Shown here in pieces: positions 55,080-64,000 of a stretch of 64,000 nucleotides of DNA. The stretch comes from Evansella sp. AB-P1 (GTDB taxonomy: Bacteria > Bacillota > Bacilli > Bacillales > Salisediminibacteriaceae): NCBI RefSeq assembly GCF_029688925.1, contig NZ_JARUKY010000013.1, positions 62,001 through 126,000 on the forward strand. Direction: 5' to 3'. The first letter of the stretch is position 1; every line of letters starts with the position of its first letter. The notes beneath the pieces were generated by a model. That model had not been told where the DNA came from. It saw only the letters and a program-made list of their open reading frames with translations, and searched no databases. The translations under genes and the position numbers were made by a program.

Positions 55080-57137
55080 TTAGTTAATTTCTTCCTCTAT
55101 TTCTTCGTCTTCGTCGTCTTCGTCATCATCAAATTCTTCATATGTTTCTCCTGGTAACAATGGCCCTCTTCTATTTTCCTTTAATTCAAAGTATGCATCA
55201 AAAACTTCTTTAGAAATTCTATTAGCAACCCCACCTTCATCTACATGCATCCCTGGAACTACTACTGAGATTGCCACTTCTGGATTATCATAAGGTGCAT
55301 ACCCTACAAAGGTTTGGTTATTTGCCTCCAATAAGTTTCCATCTCGATTTATTGTTACCTGTGCTGTACCAGTTTTACCAGCTGGTTCATATGGTGCTTG
55401 TAACAGCTGACCTGTACCTCTATTACCATATACTACTTGATAAAATCCTCTTCTAACACTATCCATATAGCTTTCATCAATATCTACCTTATTTAAAACT
55501 TTTGGTTCTAATTGCTGTGATAACGGCCCTAATTCATCCCTACTACTTCCAGGTTCTCGAATTTCTTTTACTACTCTCGGTGCAATTCGATATCCTCCAT
55601 TAGAAAGAGTAGATACGTATTGAGCTAGCTGAAGAGGTGTGTACGTATCAAACTGTCCAAATGACAAGAATAGCAAGGATCCTGGATAGCTACTGTCCGT
55701 TCCTATTCCTCGAAACTCATTCGGAAGATCAATACCTGTATTTATCCCTAAACCAAATTGATTATAATATGACCTTAATATGTCATAACCACGATAAAAG
55801 TTACCCCAATTCGTTCCAGAAACTCCTGGAATATAGCCTACCAACCTCATTGCTATTTCTACCATATAAATGTTCGAGGATTGCTCCAATGCAGAATATA
55901 CATCTACATACCCTAATGGACGATGAGAACTAATAGGTGGTGATTGTGGTAAATTAATTGTCCTATCTAATATTCTAGTATTAGTAGATACAACACCTGT
56001 ATCTAAACCAGCAAGTACTGTCACCCCTTTGATAGCCGACCCAGGTTCATACGCATGGGTGAAAGTTCCTTGATCATTATTATAGCCTACCATAGCTAAA
56101 ATGTCCCCAGTATGAGGCTCCATTACAACAACATAAGCATCAGGATCACCAACAAACTTCGATTCAACTTCTTCCACTTCATTTCGAATTATTTCTTGCA
56201 CTCTTTGCTGAAGTTCCATATCAAAAGTAAGAACTAAATCATTTCCACGACTCCCTAATTGCTCTTGTGGATTTCTAAGAAAATTACCACTACCATCCAT
56301 AAAATTGTTTAATCGGCCTTTCCTTCCTCTAAGAACTGATTCATATTGGTACTCCAAATAACTTGTTCCAACTTGTTCATTTCGTTCATAACCATTTGCT
56401 AGATAGAAATCGATTTCGTCCCGGGGAATAGACCCAACTCTACCAAATATACTTCTCAACGAATCTTCATATATATACACTCTATCCGAGTCCCGTATTA
56501 TATCAATACCTGGAAGTTCTTCTAAATTTTCCATAATTAACGCTGCTTCTTCATATGTTATACCCCGTTTTATTTTGTGAGGTAAATTATTATAACCTAC
56601 ATTAAACTCTCTCCAAAAAGGAAAAATTTCCATTTCATGTTCTGTCAGACTATCAAGTTCCTCTTGTGTAATAGCATTAATTCTTTCCGTATGAGCATCA
56701 CTATTACTTAATTCTAATTCACTTGCTTCTTCTACTGTTAGTTTTTCTTCAAATTCTTCTGGGTATAATAAACCCCAATATTCCCTAAGTTCCCGATCAT
56801 TTATTCTCGGAAGTGTTAAAGAGATGTATTTATTTAGTTTTTCCGCTGTTTCAAGCATTTCTTGCTGTGGTGTATGTCTATTAGTGAATGTCACAGTGAA
56901 CAATAGCTCGTTATCAACGAGTACATTACCATATCTATCATAAATAAGTCCTCTTGGAGCCTCTATGGGAGCACTAATATTAACCGTTCTTTCAAGTTGT
57001 TCCTGAAATTCTTCACCTTGAACAATCTGAATAATTCCTAATCGCAATATTAAAGCAGAAAACAGTAAAAAAACAAGGAAAAATAATATATTCAAACGAA
57101 CAGGTAAATGATTACGTCTATTCTTCTTTTCATTCAT
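55080..57137 (-). CDS. pbpA: Class B penicillin-binding protein 2 (PbpA/PBP2A type)
   Basis: 685-aa transpeptidase of peripheral wall synthesis with the elongasome. N-terminal membrane anchor (about 15-35), PBP dimerisation domain, and transpeptidase with SxxK in PGSAIKGVTVLAG, SxN in EQSSNIYMVEI and KTG in GKTGTAQVTI. The highly acidic tail FDDDEDDEDEEIEEE is unusual. Position between sodA/yqgE and yqg genes matches pbpA of B. subtilis. Confidence 0.95.
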   Translation of the reverse strand: MNEKKNRRNHLPVRLNILFFLVFLLFSALILRLGIIQIVQGEEFQEQLERTVNISAPIEAPRGLIYDRYGNVLVDNELLFTVTFTNRHTPQQEMLETAEKLNKYISLTLPRINDRELREYWGLLYPEEFEEKLTVEEASELELSNSDAHTERINAITQEELDSLTEHEMEIFPFWREFNVGYNNLPHKIKRGITYEEAALIMENLEELPGIDIIRDSDRVYIYEDSLRSIFGRVGSIPRDEIDFYLANGYERNEQVGTSYLEYQYESVLRGRKGRLNNFMDGSGNFLRNPQEQLGSRGNDLVLTFDMELQQRVQEIIRNEVEEVESKFVGDPDAYVVVMEPHTGDILAMVGYNNDQGTFTHAYEPGSAIKGVTVLAGLDTGVVSTNTRILDRTINLPQSPPISSHRPLGYVDVYSALEQSSNIYMVEIAMRLVGYIPGVSGTNWGNFYRGYDILRSYYNQFGLGINTGIDLPNEFRGIGTDSSYPGSLLFLSFGQFDTYTPLQLAQYVSTLSNGGYRIAPRVVKEIREPGSSRDELGPLSQQLEPKVLNKVDIDESYMDSVRRGFYQVVYGNRGTGQLLQAPYEPAGKTGTAQVTINRDGNLLEANNQTFVGYAPYDNPEVAISVVVPGMHVDEGGVANRISKEVFDAYFELKENRRGPLLPGETYEEFDDDEDDEDEEIEEEIN

Positions 57138-57271
57138 TACAATTATCCTTCCTTTTAATACTTTTATACCTAGCCCATGTAAAATTTAAAGTATCTATAT
57201 AAGTGAATAAAACTCGCAGATTGGCGAGTCTTAATAAAATCAATTATTATATTTAAATAATTTTACGTGCA

Positions 57272-57497
57272 ACAATAGACACCTTCATTGTAAGGTGTCT
57301 AATCTTGAACGCCCGCAGATGCGGTTATCTTCCAGATTTCACGAACCCGCCTTAAGCAGGTGGGTGCTCGCAAAAGTATTTCCAGTTTCCTTGGTAGGCA
57401 TACTGTACGTACTTTAATATAAAGCTCCCAATGTGAATTGGTGTTCGGTTCGAATTAAACTCGAAGTTCACCAACACCGCAGGCATATAAAATTCTT
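57272..57497 (-). ncRNA. ssrS: Structured RNA, probably 6S RNA (SsrS)
   Basis: About 225-base RNA between pbpA and yqgE with its own sigma-A promoter and terminator. The closing stem GCCTGC / GCGGGC brackets GGTGTTGGTGAACTTCG hairpin (GGTGTT / AACACC), CACCCACCTGC against GCGGGTTCG, and GATAACCGCATCTGCGGGC at the 3' side. This long rod with a central bubble matches Firmicutes 6S RNA as I remember it, but I cannot run a covariance search. The terminator AGACACCTT / AAGGTGTCT has a weak U tract. Confidence 0.6.
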
Positions 57498-57503
57498 ATA
57501 CTT

Positions 57504-57531
57504 ATTATACCATAACGTCTCTGAAATTCAA
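57504..57531 (-). promoter_or_regulatory. Sigma-A promoter of the structured RNA
   Basis: TTGAAT (57526-57531), 16-base spacer, TATAAT (57504-57509) with a TGG just before it, on the minus strand. Confidence 0.8.
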
Positions 57532-57554
57532 TATTGTAAGAAACAAACATAAGT

Positions 57555-58811
57555 CTAGTGTTTCTTTAATACACTATAGGACTCTTTATTTTTTGAGATA
57601 GGTAACTCAATACCTCTAACACACCAGTATATAATTAAGTGGCCTAAACCTAATACAGTTAGAGCAATTGGGATTCCTGTTTGTTCACCTAGAGTCAAAA
57701 TGAAGGAAATGAGGATTAAAATTGAAGTAATCCTACCTACATTTAGATGAAGCTCCCTAATAACTATATATTCTACTCTCATTTCTGCAGCTTTCCATCC
57801 ATTTCCAATGACATCATATGTAAGTGAAACATATGGTACAAGTAGTAAAGGATATGCCATGGAAATAATGACTCCATAAATAATCAACAAAGTAAAGCTT
57901 AATTCGAATACGATTATAAATATTGCTCCATAAAGAATGATACCTGCTATGAAAATGGCGCGTTTTCTTTGTGCTGGCTTAATAAATCTGCTTACCAAAT
58001 AATAACAAATAAATGATACACCAGATGCAATTAAACCATACGTCCCTAGTGCTAATTCACTCCCAGTAGAAACATATACCCAAACTGCAATAACAAAAAT
58101 AAAGCTACCTTCTCTAATACCTTGGAAAAAGTGAGCTCTTAAAATACTTCTCCATGGTTTATATTTTTTTCTAATGTTAAACACACCCATAAGGTGGTAA
58201 TGACCTTTTGCAGGTCGTCGTCTTAGGAAAAAACTTAGTATTACAGCTGTAATAAAAAGCCCTAATGAAATAGCAAATATTAAACGATAACCTGTAAGCT
58301 TTTCCATGTGTGTTATTAGGAAACCTGCAGAAATTGGTCCAATCATACCTGCAAATGAAGTAAGTATTCCTAAAAATCCGTTAAAAAAATCACGTGTTTC
58401 TGGTTCTGTTATCTCGAATGTTAGCACATTAAATGATAACCAATAAAAGCCTGTTCCAATACCCAAAAGTGCTCCTAAAATAATAATAAAACTCCCTGCA
58501 TTTTCCCCTAAAAACAACACAGTGAAGAAGAAGATAGACAAAAAAATAACACCTAACCGTAAAACAACAACTCGATCAATCTTTTTCGCCCATCTTCCTG
58601 CCAGCACAAAAGTGATTGGATGCATAATTACTGTAGCTAAATTATAAATAGCTAAGTCCATAAACTCTCCTGACTGTTTCCACAAGTATACATTTACAAA
58701 TGTATTCGATAAAGCGATACTGAGGGAATAAAGACCTCCAATAATTAATAGGAGGTTAAGATCTTTATTTGGTTCAATATCGCCTACGACTTTTTGAACC
58801 CACTTATTCAT
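57555..58811 (-). CDS. yqgE: MFS transporter (YqgE type)
   Basis: 418 aa, 12 membrane helices, YqgE-like with GRWAKKIDRVVVLRLG (a motif A variant) between helices 2 and 3. ATG (MNKWVQKVV) after AAAGGAGAG; the longer frame precedes the SD. Substrate unknown. Conserved neighbour of sodA and pbpA. Confidence 0.88.
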   Translation of the reverse strand: MNKWVQKVVGDIEPNKDLNLLLIIGGLYSLSIALSNTFVNVYLWKQSGEFMDLAIYNLATVIMHPITFVLAGRWAKKIDRVVVLRLGVIFLSIFFFTVLFLGENAGSFIIILGALLGIGTGFYWLSFNVLTFEITEPETRDFFNGFLGILTSFAGMIGPISAGFLITHMEKLTGYRLIFAISLGLFITAVILSFFLRRRPAKGHYHLMGVFNIRKKYKPWRSILRAHFFQGIREGSFIFVIAVWVYVSTGSELALGTYGLIASGVSFICYYLVSRFIKPAQRKRAIFIAGIILYGAIFIIVFELSFTLLIIYGVIISMAYPLLLVPYVSLTYDVIGNGWKAAEMRVEYIVIRELHLNVGRITSILILISFILTLGEQTGIPIALTVLGLGHLIIYWCVRGIELPISKNKESYSVLKKH

Positions 58812-59104
58812 ACAAACCGACTCTCCTTTTGCCGTGACAGTAATTATTGTGCTCGAATAGCAAAAGGTTATGCGATGTTCACCCATATCGTATAAATGTT
58901 TTATAAAAATTAGCTATTATTGGTACTTTTTTTGAAGGGAATCTCACTTTATCAAAAAAATAATCACGAATACATGTGGAACCTGAATCAACTTATAGTG
59001 CACCTTTGCAAACGAGTTACCAAGAAGTAGATGGCACAAGAAGCAAGCTGGTTTTGAAAAAGTTATCTTCATGTGGGAATTATATAAATTAAACAAAAAA
59101 AAAT
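58812..59104. other. Intergenic region between yqgE and sodA
   Basis: No gene or repeat seen; it should include the yqgE promoter. The sodA terminator lies at its right end. Confidence 0.5.
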
Positions 59105-59141
59105 AAAACCAGCTACCTTATATAGATAGCTGGTTTTTTCA
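59105..59141 (-). terminator. Terminator of sodA
   Basis: AAAACCAGCTATCTATATAA / GGTAGCTGGTTTT stem with T runs on both strands. Confidence 0.88.
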
Positions 59142-59142
59142 T

Positions 59143-59751
59143 TTATTTTGCTTCTGCAAATCGTTTAGCAACCTCATCCCAATTTACTACATTAAAGAAT
59201 GCATCAACATAGTTAGGACGTAAATTTTGATATTTTAAGTAGTAGGCATGCTCCCATACGTCTACACCTAAAATTGGAGTTTTACCTTCCATTACAGGAG
59301 TATCTTGATTTGGTGTACTTGTAACAGCAACCTTTCCACCGTCAACAACGAGCCACGCCCAACCTGAACCAAATCGCGTAAGAGCAGCATTTTTAAATTC
59401 CTCTTTAAATTTATCAAAGCTACCAAACGCTTCATTAATTGCATCAGCTAATTCTCCAGTAGGAGCGCCTCCTCCATTTGGAGACATAAGCTGCCAGAAT
59501 AACGTATGATTATAATGACCACCACCGTTATTTCTTACTGCTCCACGAATACTTTCTGGTAGAGCATCAAGATTACTTAGTAGTTCCTCTAAACTCTTCC
59601 CTTCAAAATCACTTTGACCTGACAAAGCGTCATTTAGCTTTGTTACGTAAGTGTTGTGGTGCTTACCATGATGAATTTTCATCGTTTCTTCATCAATATG
59701 TGGTTCTAATGCGTTAGGTGCATAAGGTAGTTCTGGTAGTGTAAAAGCCAT
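59143..59751 (-). CDS. sodA: Superoxide dismutase, Mn/Fe (SodA)
   Basis: 202 aa, converts superoxide to peroxide and oxygen. Metal ligands His27 (MKIHHGKHH), His82 (NHTLFWQLM), and Asp/His in [15 protein letters not shown] are present. GGAGGAG precedes the ATG. Most likely the Mn enzyme, as in B. subtilis at the same place. Confidence 0.97.
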   Translation of the reverse strand: MAFTLPELPYAPNALEPHIDEETMKIHHGKHHNTYVTKLNDALSGQSDFEGKSLEELLSNLDALPESIRGAVRNNGGGHYNHTLFWQLMSPNGGGAPTGELADAINEAFGSFDKFKEEFKNAALTRFGSGWAWLVVDGGKVAVTSTPNQDTPVMEGKTPILGVDVWEHAYYLKYQNLRPNYVDAFFNVVNWDEVAKRFAEAK

Positions 59752-59998
59752 TAAAATCTCCTCCTTAGTATAATATGTAAAATTTTGTGATATGACTTAG
59801 TAATCATATCTTCTTCGAAATAACGACTTTAACAATATCCTCAAAGTGTTATCTCTACAAGATTTACAATATCAGATATACCCATACCTATCAAATAATA
59901 AACCTCAAAATAAACAATTTAAATTTATATTCCTTTAATTCTCTTGTGTAGCAAAAAAAATACAATTGAAATGTTACAAAATAATTTCACCCACTCAT

Positions 59999-60337
59999 TT
60001 ATCCTTCTTGTATAAACTTCATTCTTGGATTGAAAATTTGATTAGAGCTTTTGAGAATAAAACTATTTACCTTACTTTCATAATCGATAAGCATGTCATC
60101 ATCATAAACCCATTCATACTGCCTTTCATAAACCACCTTAACATTTGGTAAATTCGACTTTGCTAAGACTAAACTTTCTTCTATTTCAGTCAATTCCACT
60201 TCTACTAAATGAATTACACCACTAACTACACATCCGCAACCATCAATATCATATTTTAAGGATAAATAATTGTCTAAGAAAGTGTTACTTCGATTAGATA
60301 ACTCTGAGAATGCTGACTTAGTAATCTGAATGTTCAT
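59999..60337 (-). CDS. HesB/IscA-like iron-sulfur cluster biosynthesis family protein
   Basis: 112 aa. N-terminal MNIQITKSAFSEL and DGCGCVVSGVIHL resemble the IscA/YqkB family, with Cys34 and Cys36 in the expected region; the C-terminal Cys pair typical of IscA is absent. AAAGGAG precedes the ATG. Probably an Fe-S or metal-binding accessory protein. Confidence 0.75.
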   Translation of the reverse strand: MNIQITKSAFSELSNRSNTFLDNYLSLKYDIDGCGCVVSGVIHLVEVELTEIEESLVLAKSNLPNVKVVYERQYEWVYDDDMLIDYESKVNSFILKSSNQIFNPRMKFIQEG

Positions 60338-60489
60338 ATATTCTCCTTTTAAAAATAAAATTTTGTTTATTGTACCATAATTAAAAATGGTACTACGAAA
60401 ATTCTGCTTATCTCACCAAAAGAATATAATAAAAAAAGATGTAAATGTTTGTCTATTACAAACACATACATCTTAATAACTATGTATAC

Positions 60490-60582
60490 TGGCGGAGGAG
60501 GAGGGATTCGAACCCCCGCGGGCTTTAACACCCCTGTCGGTTTTCAAGACCGATCCCTTCAGCCGGACTTGGGTACTCCTCC
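60490..60582 (-). tRNA. tRNA-Ser (UGA)
   Basis: 93 bases with a long variable arm. Acceptor GGAGGAG / CTCCTCC, anticodon loop CTTGAAA giving UGA, encoded CCA. Confidence 0.96.
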
Positions 60583-60676
60583 GTATTAAATTGTTAGAGG
60601 TTGTGTGAATTGGGATCAATTGCTGTTGCTTCATAGAAAAACTAACTTTAATCTCTAACCTCTAATTTCTAAAATA

Positions 60677-60753
60677 TGGTGGACCCTGTAGGACTCGAAC
60701 CTACGACCGGACGGTTATGAGCCGTCAGCTCTAACCAACTGAGCTAAGGGTCC
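60677..60753 (-). tRNA. tRNA with CAU anticodon, probably Ile2 (lysidine)
   Basis: 77 bases: acceptor GGACCCT / AGGGTCC, anticodon CAU in CTCATAA, encoded CCA. The sequence agrees with Bacillus tRNA-Ile2 as I recall rather than initiator or elongator Met, so the C34 would be modified by TilS to read AUA. Confidence 0.9.
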
Positions 60754-60768
60754 TTATAATATTTTTTA

Positions 60769-60845
60769 TGGTAGCGGCGGAGGGGATCGAACCCCCGACC
60801 TCACGGGTATGAACCGTACGCTCTAGCCAGCTGAGCTACACCGCC
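60769..60845 (-). tRNA. tRNA-Met (elongator, CAU)
   Basis: 77 bases: acceptor GGCGGTG / CGCCGCT, anticodon loop TTCATAC, encoded CCA. Matches Bacillus elongator Met. Confidence 0.93.
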
Positions 60846-60955
60846 ATAGCTAATATTTTATCAGCGACATTGACTATAATAGCATGTCTCCTATATTTAA
60901 GTCAACAACAAATTTTAAAATTATTTTTCGTTTTTTCTCGTGATTTTATCCGAGA

Positions 60956-61352
60956 GATCTATCCTGAAAATACGAAAGAAGACTCGCTATTGTTCCCACA
61001 AATGATGGAAAAACAAAAATGCGGTAAGAATGAAGCCCCTATTGTTCCCGCAAACGGTGGAAAACAAAAATGCGGTAAGAATAAGCCACTATTGTTCCCG
61101 CAAATGGTTGAAAAACAAAAATGCGGTAAGAATGAAGCCACTATTGTTCCCGCAAATGGTTGAAAAACAAAAATGCGGTAAGAATGAAGCCACTATTGTT
61201 CCCGCAAATGGTTGAAAAACAAAAATGCGGTAAGAATGAAGCCGCTATTGTTCCCGCAAATGGTTGAAAAACAAAAATGCGGTAAGAATGAAGCCGCTAG
61301 ATAGAACATTTTCATCTCCCATGGTGCAAATCTCCACTTGCATGGGCGGTCT
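60956..61352 (+). repeat. Modular repeat, copy with tandem-repeat core (family A)
   Basis: Constant left end CTATCCTGAAAATACGAAAG and right end TTTTCATCTCCCATGGTGCA then CTTGCATGGGCGG, enclosing the 52-bp tandem array. Open frames through it are repeat artefacts. Confidence 0.8.
60987..61297 (+). repeat. Six-copy 52-bp tandem repeat
   Basis: Units begin at 60987, 61039, 61089, 61141, 61193 and 61245; the period is 52 except one of 50. Each has CCGCA ... TGCGG inverted words 19 bases apart. The last four are nearly identical. No unique spacers, so not CRISPR. Confidence 0.92.
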
Positions 61353-61608
61353 ACCCTGAAAATAGCTGATATTAAAATTAATAGTATTAGCAAATAAAGG
61401 AAAGGTTAATCATCCGCTACATCCCACTTCGCTTTCCGTGGGCAACGCCTCAGCCTCCACACTTCGCACTTATGTGCCGAAGTGTCGGGTCTTCACCTGT
61501 TGCTTTTCCCACTGGAGTCTCGTGGGATTCCACTCATTCCAATTTAAAATTAATTTTCATTCTTTCTCCATGGTGCAAATCTCCACTTGCATGAGGGCTA
61601 TCCTTATC
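61350..61608 (+). repeat. Modular dispersed repeat, long-core copy 3 (family A, internally deleted)
   Basis: Begins CTACCCTGAAAATAGCTGAT and ends CTCCATGGTGCAAATCTCC then CTTGCATGAGGG. Compared with 48659-48979 it lacks about 65 bases after CTTCGCTTTC. It follows the tandem-core copy without a gap. Confidence 0.8.
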
Positions 61609-61617
61609 AATAAGATT

Positions 61618-61650
61618 AATGTTGGGTTATCTAGAGACAACCCAACATCT
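61618..61650 (-). terminator. Terminator of the Na/Pi cotransporter gene
   Basis: TTGGGTT / AACCCAA stem with ATCTAGAGAC loop; weak T tract. Confidence 0.6.
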
Positions 61651-61654
61651 TCAC

Positions 61655-63286
61655 CTATTCTTCTCCAATTACAGCTTCAGCGATATTTAATGCATGGTCA
61701 CCAATACGTTCTAAATTACTAATCATATCTACGAAAATAATACCTGCTGAGGCTTCACATTTTCCTTCATTCAATCGCAAAATGTGCTTTTTACGGAGCT
61801 GACGTTCCATTTTATCAATTTTTTCTTCTTTTAAAACCACAGCTCTCGCCTCCCCTAAATCGTTATTTTCTAGGGCCCGTATTGATTGCTTTAAAGTATC
61901 AATTGTAAGATTGAACATTTCTTCTAAATCTTCAATTGCTAAACCTGACACCTTTACTTTATTTGTTATTTGATACTCTGCTAGCTCAATTATATTTTCC
62001 ATGTGATCTCCAACACGTTCAATATCTCGAACAGTATCCATTAATTTAGAGTGTTCAGCTGAATCATTAGCTGATAAAGAATTTGAAGATATTTTTACTA
62101 AGTAGTCCGTAATTTTTCTATCTAAATTATTAATAGCATCTTCAAATTGGTATGTTAATTCTGCATGCCTCTTCTGTCCTGTTTTTACAAACTGAAACGT
62201 CTCAATTAATCCTTTTTCTGATAGTTCTGCCATTCTTAAGGTTTCCTTTTTTGCTTGTCCTAAAGCAATAGAGGACGATTGTTGAATTAATACTGGATCT
62301 AAATGTTGGGCTTTGTATTCAATCACCGTTTCATTTCCAGGTATAAGCTTAACAACAATAAACGCTAAAACACCGATAAATGGTAGTTGTATTAAAACGT
62401 TGGAGAAATTAAATATACCGTGCGCTACAGCTATTGTCATTTCCGGGTTTAAACTCCAAGCATCTTGTAAATATGCAATTAATCGAATATATGGTCCAAC
62501 TATAAGCAAGACAATAATTGTACCTACCACATTAAAAATAACATGTGTCAATGCTGCACGCTTTGCTGCGATAGAAGCACCTAGAGCAGCTAACACTGCA
62601 GTAATAGTTGTTCCAATGTTGTCACCAAATAATACTGGAAGTGCAGCATCTAAGTCCATTGCTCCTTGAGCAAATAATTGTTGTAACAAACCAATAGCTG
62701 CTGAAGAACTTTGAACAGAAATTGTAAATATTGTTCCTATTAAAACTCCAAGCAATGGATTGGCACTCATGGATACGGTCAGTTCAGCAAACACTTCTAG
62801 TTCTCTTAAGGGCCTTAAACCATCACCCATCAAATTCAATCCGTAAAACAATGCACCAAAACCAAAAAACACTTGTCCAATATTGTTTGCTTTTTTGTTT
62901 TTTATAAAAAAGATTAAGAACGTACCGATTGCTATAATCGGCAACGCGTAATCAGATATTTTTAAACCAATAATAAATGCAGTTACTGTCGTACCAATAT
63001 TGGCACCCATTATTACACCAATAGATTGACGAAGGGTCATAAAGCCTGCATTAACTAAACCAATAGCTAAAACGGTTGTTCCAGTACTTGTCTGTAGAAG
63101 AATAGTAATAATTAAACCTGCAAGCACTCCCATAACAGGATTACTCGTAAATTTATCAAGTACATCTCGGAGCTTGTCCCCTGCTGTTTTTTGAAGTCCG
63201 TCCCCCATAAACTTAATACCAAAGAGGAAAATAGCTAATCCCCCAAAAAACATAAAAAGTAAATCTCTTAAATCCAACAACCTCAT
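61655..63286 (-). CDS. Na/phosphate cotransporter family protein (NptA type)
   Basis: 543 aa. Two Na-Pi-cotransporter repeats with the LLQTSTGTTVLAIGLVNAG and SVQSSSAAIGLLQQL signatures (QSS-type motifs), about eight membrane helices, and a C-terminal PhoU-like helical domain (about 340-540). The GGGGG just before the ATG is very close, so a later start (MFFGGLAIFLFG) is possible. Imports or exports phosphate with Na. Confidence 0.9.
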   Translation of the reverse strand: MRLLDLRDLLFMFFGGLAIFLFGIKFMGDGLQKTAGDKLRDVLDKFTSNPVMGVLAGLIITILLQTSTGTTVLAIGLVNAGFMTLRQSIGVIMGANIGTTVTAFIIGLKISDYALPIIAIGTFLIFFIKNKKANNIGQVFFGFGALFYGLNLMGDGLRPLRELEVFAELTVSMSANPLLGVLIGTIFTISVQSSSAAIGLLQQLFAQGAMDLDAALPVLFGDNIGTTITAVLAALGASIAAKRAALTHVIFNVVGTIIVLLIVGPYIRLIAYLQDAWSLNPEMTIAVAHGIFNFSNVLIQLPFIGVLAFIVVKLIPGNETVIEYKAQHLDPVLIQQSSSIALGQAKKETLRMAELSEKGLIETFQFVKTGQKRHAELTYQFEDAINNLDRKITDYLVKISSNSLSANDSAEHSKLMDTVRDIERVGDHMENIIELAEYQITNKVKVSGLAIEDLEEMFNLTIDTLKQSIRALENNDLGEARAVVLKEEKIDKMERQLRKKHILRLNEGKCEASAGIIFVDMISNLERIGDHALNIAEAVIGEE

Positions 63287-63535
63287 CCCCCTATAACATC
63301 ATCTCTCAACCTTTACTGCACTGATACTCATATTAATGGTGCAATGTAAAAAAAATATTAATCAATTGTAAAGAAATTATTAAGATTTTGAATTTCCATA
63401 AACAATCGTACATTGTTTCACCAAAAAAACCAATCCTTCTTACAAAGTTTTTCATAATAATTTTTAATTAAAGTATGTTATCTTTATTTATAACTACCAT
63501 ATAAACAACTATTTATTAATAAAGGAGATCTATTT

Positions 63536-64000
63536 ATGAACATATTCCAACAATTCTTATATAGCTTATATTCACCTAAAACAATTGCAAAGTTCCGATT
63601 CCAAAAAATAGGTAAAGTTATATTGTATGTATTCTTTTTAATGTTTATTGTATCCATCCCCCCTACAATTATATTAGGTACGAGTATTTCAACTTTTCTT
63701 GAAAAAACTGAATTGCATCTTCAAGAATCAATACCAGATTTTGAAATTGTCAATGGAGTACTTCAATCTGAACAAACAGATCCTATTATTATTGAAGAAG
63801 ACAATGAATATATTATCTTTGACTCAACTGGTGAATTAACCGTTCATGATTTAGATGAGTACGATACTGTCTTAGCTATTTTAGAGAGAGAAACAATATT
63901 TATAACAGAAGGGGTAGAGTACCCTTTAAATTATCAACAATTAAATTTAAATATAAATAAGGCTGAGCTAGTGGATTTAATAAGTAATGTTATTGGAATA
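63536..64000 (+). CDS. yqgB: DUF1189 family membrane protein, 5' part (YqgB type)
   Basis: First 155 codons; cut by the window edge. AAAGGAG is eight bases before the ATG. MNIFQQFLYSLYSPKTIAKFR and one membrane helix (about 27-50) match DUF1189; further helices would follow outside. Unknown function, neighbour of sodA as in B. subtilis. Confidence 0.88.
   Translation, partial: MNIFQQFLYSLYSPKTIAKFRFQKIGKVILYVFFLMFIVSIPPTIILGTSISTFLEKTELHLQESIPDFEIVNGVLQSEQTDPIIIEEDNEYIIFDSTGELTVHDLDEYDTVLAILERETIFITEGVEYPLNYQQLNLNINKAELVDLISNVIGI

Noticed and set aside
60870-61215. ORFs of 60-97 codons through the tandem repeat
   Set aside because: They are caused by the repeat unit lacking stops in some frames; no SD and no protein family.
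60956-61310. CRISPR-like array
   Set aside because: The 52-bp units follow each other without unique spacers and there are no cas genes in the window.

Overview
The window is a low-GC Firmicutes chromosome segment from an endospore-forming Bacillaceae member. The evidence is a full spoIIIA operon, a GerA/SpoVAF-type germination protein, a comG operon and a gene order close to the B. subtilis yqh-yqg-sodA region. A class II (B12-type) ribonucleotide reductase and many dispersed intergenic repeats fit an alkaliphilic or halotolerant Bacillus relative (Evansella/Alkalihalobacillus-like); that placement is inference.

Layout. 1-9.7 kb, mostly minus strand: start of accB, a small unknown gene, spoIIIAH to spoIIIAA (mother cell-forespore channel), efp, an M24 peptidase, aroQ and yqhR. 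10.3-14.2 kb: yqhP, a degenerate PAP2-like membrane protein, yqhO, a GNAT enzyme and mntR. 14.5-18.6 kb: nrdJ, split by two group I introns, the second carrying an HNH homing endonuclease, with paired NrdR-like boxes upstream. 19-25.9 kb: lipM, yqhL and the glycine-cleavage genes gcvT-gcvPA-gcvPB behind a tandem glycine riboswitch. 26-34.2 kb: a SNF2-like helicase with yqhG, then yqzE, aroK and comGA-GG. 34.3-43.2 kb: tRNA-Gln, YtxH, a possible Fe-S HTH regulator, yqgY, a MidA-type methyltransferase, yqgX, yqgW, a DUF1385-like/YqgV fusion, glcK, yqgQ and yueI. 43.6-52 kb: germination protein, yqgP rhomboid, HAD phosphatase, ldh, yqgN and rpmG. 52.4-64 kb: small membrane and lipoprotein genes, pbpA, a probable 6S RNA, yqgE, sodA, an IscA-like protein, three tRNAs, a Na/Pi cotransporter and the start of a DUF1189 gene.

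Main unexpected signals. (1) An unannotated small-RNA gene at about 37.70-37.82 kb has a consensus sigma-A promoter whose -35 box sits in the centre of a perfect 9+9 palindrome, a C-rich loop complementary to Shine-Dalgarno sequences, and an intrinsic terminator. (2) Two group I introns interrupt conserved nrdJ motifs. (3) A DUF1385-like membrane domain is fused in frame to YqgV with an internal ribosome-binding site. (4) spoIIIAD appears to start at AUU. (5) A small ORF lies antisense between comGB and comGC. (6) Several intergenic repeat families occur, including a modular one with constant ends and exchangeable cores.

Functionally the region joins sporulation and germination, competence, C1/glycine and lipoate metabolism, translation (EF-P, L33, tRNAs), cell wall (PBP) and oxidative or metal homeostasis (SodA, MntR). 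Coordinates use the start codon best supported by a Shine-Dalgarno (SD) sequence or family alignment, so some genes are shorter than their longest open frame.
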